Source: Baylisascaris procyonis | Lineage: Eukaryota > Nematoda > Chromadorea > Rhabditida > Ascarididae | Direction of reading: 5' to 3' | Assembly: GCA_037389465.1 (NCBI GenBank) | Contig: JAZARR010000212.1 | Location: 1,258,001-1,322,000 of the forward strand | DNA: 64,000 nt | Shown here: positions 49,401 to 61,400 of the stretch, one piece after another | How positions within the stretch are numbered: position 1 is the stretch's first letter | Layout: each line of letters begins with the position of its first letter | Notes under the pieces: generated by a model | What the model was told of the DNA's origin: nothing | Databases searched by the model: none | What the model saw: only the letters and a program-made list of their open reading frames with translations | Program-made: the position numbers and the translations under genes

Positions 49401-52400
49401 TTTTGTGATGACACGGTGATCGAACGCTCACGTGCAGTGTTGTCCTCCTGAAGTTTGTACTACTGCATGTTGGCTGAGTTCGGCGTCACTGACGTAGAGC
49501 TCTTTGCTAAAAGAACTGTCAGCCGGAAACAGCTGCGAATGAACAAAAAAGGGGTTTGTACAATGCAGAACTGTCTCGCTAACCGAGTTGTCATGCATTG
49601 TCGTCCGTTTGTTTTACGCAAAAAGTGGTGGGTCCTCTGTGATACTCATCGGATCCTCGTAAAGTTGGACTGGAGGCTTGATAGGGAGACTGATAACGGC
49701 TCTCTTTCTTAGTCTTGACGGAATAATAGCTGGGGGATTGTCGTCATTTTTGATCCTTTTCTTGTCAACCCACTGTGAAATTTTCGAGTAGATGGCGCTG
49801 TATAAACTAGCTTTGTTATCTGCCATTCTTTGCTTTATTTAACATTGATAGGGGAGAGTGAATTTGATCATTATTTTAATCTCGTTTTCAACACGAATTT
49901 TTTAGAGGTGAGACGCCAGCGGAAGCAGAATTGCACTATTTGGACAATGCCAAGAAGCTAAGCATGTATGGCGTCTTCCTGTTTCCTGCTAAGGTACGTG
50001 GTCTTTTTGCGTCGACGATCATAGTGACTGGGGATAGTAGTGTGAATATAGGCGTTCCCCTAAGTTTCTGAAACTGCTTTCTTTCCGTTTCTTCCTTTCA
50101 TTCGTTTCAGTGTTTGCGGTCTCAGAGCGTTTGATTTATATACGCATGTGATCTTGCCACTTCAGTATCTGTTGCTTATGAGCGTTTATCTATTTTTTGC
50201 ACCGATTGACCTAACGTACCATGTACAAATATGCATAACAAATCGAGCTATACGGAAGAAGTTGCACAAAAATCATTAACTACTAGTATCACCTTTTCTC
50301 CCTAGTTATCTTTTACCTGGGGGACGCATTCAGTTTTTCTCAGCATAGGCAGGTAGTTTTTTTTTTTTACAAATCTCTGCAGTGCCAAACGTTTAATGTA
50401 CCGACAAGTTGCACCCTTTTTTCGTTCATAAGTAAATGCTATCATTATCGCGTTTACTAATACAAAATTCCTGCTCAGAAGTGAGCACCCCTCACCGCCT
50501 TGTTGCAAGTAAAAATTTTGATGTTTAGATGATTCGTTTGGGCCGCTTTTTTATTCATGCATGATGGGGCGTTCTCGCGTAATTTTGGTTTTACTAGGAT
50601 ATTCTCTAACAAACCAGACCACCTATGAAAGTTGCGAACGTCAAGCGTTTCTATCTGCATTAAAAAAATGAGATTTCGCACAGAAACCAAAAATAAGTCT
50701 CGTTTTTCGTGTTTATTCCCACTAATTCTTCTCATTCTTTCATTGCTTTTATGTAGATGTTGAGTTCCTTCATCTCTACACCATAATCAAAAAGAAACTG
50801 TTGGTAATTATGGTATCCAAAGGAGTACTTACGATGGAAACATTCTTTTATGTCTTGCCTAGAAATTCTAAATCGTGCTCATCTACGATCGAAGTATAGT
50901 CAACAGAAATGTGACTTTCTTGCAGGATTCAAAAGGAACATCAGTTCACGTAGGCGTATGTGCCCACGGCATTAATGTCTACTGCGATCAGATCCGCGCC
51001 CACCGCTTCATCTGGCAAAATATCATCAAGATTGCTTACAGACGAAACACGTTCTCGATTAAATTGCAACCTGGCGAGGTTAGTGGTTGCAATTGTATAG
51101 TCCGATTGCGTTCCCTTCTGGTGGGTGTTGCGTTTGGCAAGTTGTAAGTAATATTACTGAGAATGGTATGGGATCACGATACGGGGCATCTGAAAGTGCG
51201 AGTTCAGTCTGGCCTAGCTTAGGCATAGGAAGTATTTTGAGAGATATCTCTTTCGGATGCATTCTGCCCGCATCGTTTATTGTCGTCGTTGCGCTTTCGC
51301 TTGTGATTCGTTCAAGTTCGTTCCCTGAAGGAATTAAAGGTTTTCCGGCGATAGTTTATTCCCCCCGGCATTGTATTTTTTACGGCTCGGATCAGCGCAC
51401 ATAGGTCTTTTGGAAAATCGGATGATGTTCCGAGCAGTTAGATAATGAACTACTGCTGCGTTCTGCCTCATGTGTTTATGCATACATTTGGGTGTGTTTA
51501 TGTGTATGTATATGTACATTTGTGTACATGGATGTTTTGCTTTATCATTCTAAACCGTTCTTCTGTGTTGCTGTCCTGTGACGGTAAGAACACAGATCCG
51601 AGGTAAACTATAGCGGGATTTTGTTTTGCAGTTGGATAGGAATGCGGTGCTTTTCCACCTTAAGGTGCCGGATTATGCCAGCGCAAAGCGCATCTGGAAA
51701 TGTGCTGTAGAGCATCATACGTTCTTCCGGTTCGTTTCTTTTATTTTTTCGATCGCGCACCCGGTTTATTTTGCTCAAGCGATTGAGGATCACTTGCGTT
51801 CTTCTGATGGTCGAAGATTGTTTCATTCGTAACTTTCAATGCTTTCGATGATCACTTCGGGGCATTTGAAAAAAAGTGGCATAACCATTTTTTGTGGAAT
51901 CACTGTTTCGCAGTATCGAGCATAGCTTTGTGTGCGACAGAATTCGCTATACGCTTGGAGCAATAATGGTTAGTAGCTCAGACTGCCCATCGTTATGCAT
52001 TAGCAAAATTGACCAACACGAAGTCTCGTGGTTAGGGCAATCATTGATATTGTGTGGTGATTATATATTTACCAGTTTTCTTCCTTAGCGTTAAAAATTC
52101 TTAAAAGTATCTAATTTAGATTGATCCAGCCGGACGAGAAGCCGCATAAGGGGCTGTTCAGATGGGGTTCAGGAAGATTCAGGTATCAAGGTAGAACCCA
52201 TTTTCAATCAAAGATGGCTTCGCAGATGTTCGATCACCCGGCGGCTACCGTTAAAAGATCTCATAGCGCTCGCTTGGCATCTCGAAGCGATGAAAATCGT
52301 GTGTCTTTCTTTACTGCAATTTTCTACTACAGCTATCGTTGGGATTTCGCATATCGCAGTTTACGATTAATCGTGCACTCCTGCCAAATCATTCTGAAAT

Positions 52401-55400
52401 ATTAACTTTATGCGATTTACCAATTCCGCATGTTTTTTATGGAGCAATGAGCCTTTACGATAGGGGGTTTTACCGGCAAATTTCGTTTATCATGAAAATT
52501 TTGTTTTGTCATCGACAGTTTGTAATGCTTTGGGCGCATGAAAAAGTTCTCTTCGATTCTGTAAGAGCGATAGGGAAGGTTTTAATAAGTGAACGTCACT
52601 GTTTTTTTCTCTCAAAGTTTTGAGTGTAGGGAGGCCAGGTAAAGAAAAGGGAGAAGACTTTTCGGGTTCTTACAGGTACTTGAACTAATCCAGCATCTTT
52701 TTTTTTTGTTATGAAAATCATCTAAAAATTTGTTCTGTAAGTAAATATTTGGCTCAGTAATTTTAAGTTCTGTAGCAGTCATGAACTGTAAAAAGAATAG
52801 CTCTCTCATCATATCTTGAATCCAGTTGTTCTTTTGCTGTAATTGCTGAATAAAATCTTGTTGGTTCCCTTGCATAAAAATGCTGAGATAAGGGTGCTGT
52901 CTAGGAATTTTTAAAAGTCACTGCTTGATTGTTCATTGAAATCGTTTTCAGTCGCGCCGGAAGCAGCGAAACATACCTCACCGCTTCATTACGCCGATGA
53001 TGGCACTTCACGTGACGTAAGTCTTTAAAGTAGCGTATTGTCATGAGAAATTTCGTTCCAAATAATCCTCTTATTAACTTACATCTATCTCGCATTAATG
53101 TGTGATATTCACAGAGAGCATGACCGATCAGAGTTTTGGGTTTCGAGGACTGAATAGGTTTACTGAATTCTGAGGACAAGGTAACTTTTGACTCTTTATC
53201 ATATTTTATGGGTTTAGATGAAATCAGTTAAAAAACTCTTCGACTTTGTCTCATATCATTAAAAAATGTGGCATATAACCGTAGCCTGTTCTGGTCACTC
53301 CATTTTCCTTCTTTTGCACATACTTTTCTTACTACCCCATTTTCCATCTCTTATACACATAACCTGTCATCAGCACTTCATTTTCTCCTTCTGTGGCGCA
53401 GGTAGCATGCTACGATCACTCCATTTTCTTATACTGACGCTCACAGCTTGATCTAATCGCTACATCCTCCTTATCTCGCACACATAGCTTGTCCTCATCA
53501 CTCTATTTTCCTCGTTCTTACGCCACGCAGCCTGTTACATTCAACCCGTTTTACTTCTTCTCTGGCACGCATAGCCTGTTGTAATCAATTCCTGACCTTC
53601 CCTTTTATTTCTCTTTTTTCTCTTTCATCTGAAATCGAATTTTGATGCTCCTTTTCGCAGTGGTATCTAATATTCTTGTTTCTTTAGCTAATTGTGTCAT
53701 TGTCTCTCATCCAGTCTCTCATTGTTTGTACCTAACTGGAGTATTGCCAGTGCTTTTTCTTGCGTTCCATAAAACGCAATTTATTCAAAAATGTACGTTT
53801 TCGTGTTGATTCAGATATGCTCAAAACCAGCAGTGAATATTTGCGGCGCTATTGGGAAGTCACAAGATTGCCTCCAGCCAGATGCAGCACACTTTAGAGC
53901 CGCTTCATCATTCTCATGAATTTCAAAAATCTTTTCCAGTGCACTTTCTCGGTTCTCAATATCTTACGTTGCTAAGCTGTGGCCTGTTTGCATTTTGCTG
54001 CGAACAATTTTCGGGGGATGAGGGACAGTGATTTATCGATTACTCCCCGGCGGCAAAAGGTGGAAGAAAACTCACTGCATGTATCAAAGATTACCGCTGC
54101 AGTTTTGCCGTCCAAAAAATTGTGAAATAAGAGGCTGTTGGTGCTTTTTTGTGTTGTTAATATGATATTCCTTTCAGCTGACGAGCACGCCTGAAAAGTC
54201 GTATACATTGCATTCGGTGGATACATCGGGCAAAAAAGATATGAAAAAGGTAGCGAAAACGAGCGAAGTTGAGGTGGGTGAATGCAATGATGCTATTTTC
54301 GATGGTTCTGCAGCATTGGTGCATGATGATTCCCGCTCTCCTCCTGCCGCATCTTTTGGCCATACTACTTACTCCTCTCCGCTTCGTTTTTCACCTTACT
54401 CTGCCCGAGTCTCGCAGACACCTCAGTCATTCCACGGCAGAGCACATCAAGAACCACGAAACAGTGCTAACGGCCAGCATGAAAGTCTAGGCTTTGAGCG
54501 ATCACAACCCATTCATAACGGGCCCGATGTTTCTGAACTTCGAAAGGAAGATGACCTTCAGTTTGGTCCATTGCATGACACTGTCGTTGTTTACCATCCT
54601 GGGCATTATGAAGAAATATCCAGAAGTGGGGGACCTATGCGTGAGCCTCCAATTGAAGCAGGCGATGATATTGTGTTCATTCCTCGTGGAAACTGGAAAT
54701 TAACGGTCACGAACACGAAACCTGGTGCCGTTGCAGGTTCTAATCTTGGTTCAAGTCTTCTGGAAAAGGGAAATGAGTTGGACAGTTGGCCAATTAAATA
54801 CTTCGTAAATGTATACCACTCAGGTTTCGAGAAGTACAGCGGTGGAAATAAAGATATTGATGATTTTGAGCGAGCAATATGGGAGGGTTCTGAAGAAGTC
54901 GTCAATTGGAAAGACATTGACAAGTCCAAGTACCCCCTCAAGAGTGACGTACTCGTTGAACCGGTAGTGCGAATGGAGCGAAGTACTGAGCTGCCAGCGG
55001 CGTCTCTGAGAGCCCATTCATCTGTCTATCACTGTGGCTACTCGTATCCGGTCACCGGCACCGATGATTCTCCTGAAGCGCGTCATCTCTCGGGAAAATG
55101 GTTGTGCTCTGATATCATTAAAACTTATGGAACATCTCGGATAGGCGGCCCGAAGCCGATGCGGGGAGAACAGATTGTGCGCGAAGGTCGCGAATCCGTT
55201 TTGAATGGTAACCGAGGGGATGATATTGTGCAGGTGCAACCATCTGGGGACTATAGCCATCTTCATCGGCCTTTCGCTTATGCGACGCATGGTGGCAAGG
55301 TCGAAGTAGTTGGGAAAGATGATGTTCGTCCAGAAACTTACGGTCTCCCGTCTACTTCATATGATGGTCCTTTAGAGAGTGTGAGTCGTGCCGAAGAAAT

Positions 55401-58400
55401 GTCGTCGACGCCCATCCGGGACCATGCATCCGTATATCATTCTGGAACGTCCACATCCAAACTCAAGAAACCTCGCATTCCTAAAATTCGTTTGGGCCTG
55501 AAAAGCAAGCAGGAGTACAACAGTTCCTCCTCAGAATTATCAGAGGACGAGAGCAGAGAAATAACAAATAGTGATAAACGGAAAAAGAAGGCAATAATTC
55601 ATATGCGAGATTTGCCTGCTAAGGCATCTGAAAAAGTCACTGCAGTCGAAAATGTGTACGATGCATCAGCGCCTCATCCATGTACTACATCTGAAAATGG
55701 TGGTGCTAAGTTGTTGTTCGCCAAAACGAAAGAGTATGATGCTGAGGATCTGAAAATACCCAAACATCGTCGTTTCGCTCACTCTTGCCATGAGGGTGAA
55801 GTAGAAGTGGTGGAAAAGGCTGATGTAAAGCCTGAAACTTACGGTCTTCCATCCACCTCTTACGAAGGCCCTCTGCAGAGTACAAAGCGTGATGAGGAGC
55901 TTGGTATGATTCCGATTCGCGACCATTCTTCGGTTTACCATTCTGGAATATCGTTTGTGAAGCCTAAAATTCCGAAGGTGGCTGTCAATGTAGGAGGGAA
56001 AACAAAGAAAGAGAGTTCTTCAGAAGAACCATCTGATAATGGAAGAGAAGATGCAGAAAAAACACTCAGGCATGCAAATTACAAAGAATCACAAAGAGAT
56101 GGTAAGAAAGTTGGCGAAAGCGGTGTCAGGTTGTTTTCATTTTGGCGTTCTTCTGGGCGCAAAACGAAGGATGACGATGAACAGCGTGAAACATCGTTTC
56201 AGAATGGCAGCACTTACCCAACGATAACTTCACAAGTTCACAGTGGGCCAGTTGATAGCACTGATAGATTTCCAGAGCTGGAGTCTACGCCCTTGAGAGC
56301 AAAAGTAAGCATTTATAACTCTGAGCAGACTGGACTTCCTGGAACCTGGACAGATTATCGCGTGTTTGAGCGAGCCATACATGAAGGCGATGTGGATTTT
56401 GTTGAGAAATCTGAAGTTAAACCCCAGTCATATGGTGTTTCTTGTGAGCCATATGTTGGACATTTCGAAAAAACGGCGCTACAAAGGGAACTTGTGTTTG
56501 TGCCACTGAAAGAACATTCAGCCAAATATCATTCAGGACAGTCATGGGGTCCAGCCGTTCAAAATGCAGAAGCAGATGAGACTGCACTTCACGAAAGCTT
56601 GGCTGGCATGGATAAAAGTAAGGATGGAGCAAGTGAATTGTTTTCTTCCTGGCTCGTGTCAGGCCGGAAGAGTATTTCGGCGCCCGTTGATGGGCATGGT
56701 TATCCTGTGAAAGTAGCGCAGGCTTATATCGGGCATGTTGACAATATTTTTCATACGGAGGATATCCAGCATGAGCCATTCACTATTGAGAGTATTAGAA
56801 AATCAGCAGAAGGGACTGTTATTGAACATGTTAGTGGCGAAACCACCAGAAAGGAAAAGACATCTGGTCTGCCGCCCATCTCCTGCGAGGAACATCTTGC
56901 AACGTTGGATAAAGGAAAAGACCTTCCTTCTGTTCCGTTTCGTGATCTTGCGACTGTATCATCCGGGCAGCAGAATGTAGGAAATCAGGATGGATCCGAA
57001 AAGCACGCAGCGGACAGAAGTGAGGGAAATGTCGATTATCACTCACTTGGGCAATCACCGCAAGGAAAAGTGGAGAGTAAAGAAACTGGCGGGCGCAGTG
57101 TTCCATGCGCTGTTGACTATCCAGTCATTACTTCACATGTTTATGCTGGGCCTCTGCAGAGTGTTTCTCGATCTAAAGATATTCCGTCTGAACCACTGCA
57201 CACTATTGTAACTGTTTATTCCAGTGACCAGCCAAAGCAGCTTGGAAAGCATCAGGGGCCACAAATCTTTCGTCATGTTGTCCTCGAAGGTGATGTTGAG
57301 ATTATTGAGAAAGGTGATGTGAACCTTATTTCTTACAAATTATCATCTTCTCCCTATCAAGGTCCATTAGAAACCGTTTATCGGGAAGAGGAATTGTCTT
57401 CCACACCTATACGTGACCATTCTTCGGTGTACCATTCCGGTATTTCGTTTGTCAAATTCAAGAAACCGAGGTTGCCGAAGTTTGGCTTCGGACTTAAACG
57501 AACGAGGCGCGAGGAAAGTTCATCTGGTGAGTCGTTGAGTGGTGATGAAGCTAATACCGAGGGGGGTGGTCAACAAATGATTCGGGCTGAGGGCTGTGTG
57601 AGTGAAAAAACTAGCAGTTGTGACGATGGCCACTTCTCATTGTGGCGTCCTCATGGATGGAGAAGAAAAGCCTCTGATGGAGCAGCGGAGCTTGACATCA
57701 GTACCGAGCGTTCCGTTCTACCAGGTAAAGAATTGCCAGTTGGTAGCATTGAACGGTCGGAAGATATGGCCACTCAGCCGCTAAATATCCGTGTCGTGTC
57801 AGAGCAAGTAAGCAAACCGGGACTTCGAGATCGGCTAAAAGATTATCGTTTATTCATCCATGCACGCCATGATGGTGATGTGGAGTTTGTTGAAAAAGTG
57901 AACGTGAAAACAGAATCGTACAATTTGTCTTCCATCCCTTACGGCGGAGCTTTAGAGCACACAGAACGAGACGAAGATCTTCCCTTCACGCCTGTTCGTG
58001 AATACGCCGCCGTTTATCACTCGGGACTATCATTTGGTAAAATTAGGAAACCTAAACTTCAAGTTACGCGCTTCGCTTTGATGAAAAGGGATACTGAGGA
58101 AACATCTAGTGAGTTATCGAGTGGAGAAGAGACTGATGAAGGTAAGAGAAGTGCCGGGGGTTTGTTCTCTTTCTGGCGCTCGTCCGATCGGAGGCCAAAA
58201 ACTGACGAAGTCGTCCAGAAGAAAGTTGCTGAAAAAGCGTCTGTCACCTGCAGCAGTCCTGCTCATGGCACTGAAAAATCGAACGAAATGGAAACAGGGA
58301 AGTGGAACACTGGAATTGAAAAACACCTGAAACGACCGAAACTGAGAGAACGTTTAGGGGACTACCGTCTTTTCGGCCGCATTCACTGCGACGGCGAAGT

Positions 58401-61400
58401 TGAAGTAATTGAAAAAGGCGATGTGAACAAAGAATCTTACAGGCTGCAGCTGATACCTTACAAGGGTCCGCTAGAATGCATTCATCGTGAAGAAGAGCTC
58501 TCGTCTACTCCAATCCGTGACTACTCCTCCGTTTACCATCCTGGGCGGTCTTACATCAAGGCCAAGAAAGCCATATCCTCAGCCATGGTTGGAAAAATGT
58601 CATCTACTGAATCGTCAAGCGACGAAAGCACTGACGAGAGCAAGAAAAAAGGAAACAAAGATGTTCGTAGCGGACTATTTGCTTTTTGGCGATCGTCAGA
58701 CCGGAAGAAGAAAAGCGAAGAACCTAGTGCTGCTTCAATAGCTGATGATGCCCGTCCAAAACAGCCGACCGAAGTGTGTAGTGGCTTGGTTTGGGAAACG
58801 CTGAAACAAGAAGATATGGAATCGGGACCATGCTTGGCAGCAGGTGGTGTGCCCCCTAACACGAAACCAAAGCTTCGGCAGCGTTTGGGCGATTACAGGC
58901 TATTTGGTCATTTCAGTTACGGTGGCAAAACCGAAATTATAGACAAAAAAGATATAAAACCGGAATCTTACAAGCTTTCCTCAATTCCTTACGATGGTGT
59001 TCTTTTAAACGACTTTCCGGTCAAAGATCTTGAATTCACACCGATTCACGATTGCTCGGCCATTTATCACTCTGGATTATCATACAAGAGAACGAAGAAA
59101 GCGAAATTACCGAAGTTGCATGCCACCTTGCAAAGAAGTCGTGAGGAATCATCAAGTGAGTCAACAAGTGACGAAGGCACGGGTAAAAATGAAGATGATG
59201 CTAAAGGTGTTAAGGAAGGCGGCGGTGGTTTTTTCTCATTTTGGAGATCTCCCATGCGGAAGTCAGAAGAAGCAGAGGTCACACAGATGATAACTGCAAA
59301 CAACGCGCAACAGACGGTGCCACAAGTACCACACAGAGAACCAATCGATAGCACTGCAAAAACCAAAGAGATGGAGTCACAGGCGTGGCGGTATGAATCT
59401 GGGACGCCATTACCACAACGACAAAAGCTTCGAGATCGCTTAGCTGACTATCGTCTGTTTGGTCGTGTTTTCCATGAAGGCGAAGAGGACACTGTCAGCA
59501 AACATGATATCAACTTACAGTCATACAAGCTGTCGTCGGTGCCTTATGAAGGCGATCTAGAGGATATGCCAAAGGAAGAAGAGCTGCTGTTCGCGCCCAT
59601 TCGTGAGCATTCGTCCGTTTATCATTCAGGGAAGTCTTACGTCAGAACGAAACGTGCAAAGCCTTCCGCTGAAAGTGAGGGATCGAAAGGGAACAAAGTC
59701 GAAGAATCTTCCAGTGAGTCTTCAGGCGACGAAAATACCAGCTTCAGCATGAAAAAAGCTTTACTTTATCCGCGGCGACCATTGAGTGATGCTGGTAAGC
59801 GCAAAGAAGGTCATGGCATGTTTTCATTCTGGCGTGCGTCAGATGGAAGAACGAAAGATGCTGAGGCATTAAGCGGACTGGTTTCCGCTGGAAATTATCC
59901 CACGATGCAGTCAAAACGCTATAGTGGGCCAGTTTATGACACTGAGAAGACGGAAGAAATAAAAACGGAGTCCTGGAATGTTGAGAGTGATGTAGCTGCT
60001 ACAAAGCGACCGAAGATGAGAGAACGTTTGAACAATTACCGCCTCTTTCGTCATTTTGCGCATGAGGGTGAGGTTGATGTCGTAGACAAAATGGATGTGA
60101 AGCGGGAATCGTACAGAGTGCCACTGGGTCGTTATGAAGGCGAATTGTGGAATATTCAGCGAGATAATGAGCTTTCTCCCCTGCCTCTGGGAGATTATGC
60201 TTCTGTTTATCATCCGGGAACGTCATATATTAAATTGAAGCGAAAGAAAGCTCCTCGAGCAAGTGTAGATGGAACAACAAAAGGTTCTGAGTCGTCCAGT
60301 GAATCTTCAAGTGAAAGCGTTGATGAAAAGCAAACAGTGAAAGAAGTGAAAGGTGCGAGTAGCAGCGTCTTTTCATTCTGGCGTGCAGCGGAACGGAAAG
60401 CTAAAGAAGATGCGAAATCGAGACGTCTTCCCGTCCAAGAAGCTCATTCATTGGTACCATCTTCCTTCACTGGCCCAGTAAATACTATGAAAAAGACCGA
60501 GGAGATGAGTGCTACGCCGTTAGCAACGATGCCGAAAGTACATAGGATAACGAAGCCTAGGCTTCGCGAAAGATTGAGTAACTACCGTCTTTTCGGCCAC
60601 GCAGTTCATGAAGGAGACATCGATATTATCGAGAAGGAAGATGTGAAACCGGAAACTTACGGTTTATCTACTTTGCCATTTGAGGGCGCTTTAGAGAGTA
60701 TTAGCCATGAGCGCGACCTATCATTTTCACCAATTAGTGAACATTCATCAATTTATCATCCGGGCACATCGTTCGTGAGAAGCAAAAAAGCCAGTTCAGT
60801 AAAAGTTGGTGTTGGATTCATAAGGCATGAAAACGAAGAGCCATCGAGTGAGTCTTCCAGTGAAGAGGAAATCGGAAAGGGCAAGAAAACAGCTTTGTTA
60901 CACCTCAAAAGTGCTTCAACAGAAGAAAACAAAAGAAGCGACGGTAACAGCGGTCTGTTTTCTTTCTGGCGGTCGTCCAGTTCGAAAGCTAAGGATGAAA
61001 ATATCGTCTATAAAGCTGGCCCCAGCACGTCTTTGCAGGAGGTGTCAAAGGAACCTGCTAGCGATCAGGAGACGAAACCAGTACCAGAGCCTTCTGATAT
61101 TCATTTATCCAAGAGGCCAGGTTTAAAAGAGCGTACAAGGGACTATCGTTTGTTTGGCAGGGCGATTGTCGGTGGCGACACAGAAATTACTGAGAAATCG
61201 AATGTGAATCCAGAAAGTTACAAATTATCCTCGGAATTGTACAATGGACCACTTGAGCATATGAGCTGTGACCATGATATCTCTTTCGAGCCGATTCGTG
61301 ACTATTCCTCTGTTTATCATCCTGGTACGTCTTACGTGAAGACAAAGAAAGCGCTTTCTGCCCGGTTGAAGTTCTTTGGCAAGGATAAAGATAGTGAAGA

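Noticed and set aside
52612..52875. Minus-strand 87-codon ORF starting with a Gln-rich helix ([16 protein letters not shown]), reminiscent of retroelement Gag starts
   Set aside because: Only the composition is suggestive. No zinc knuckle, capsid motif or LTR is nearby, and the rest is low-complexity.
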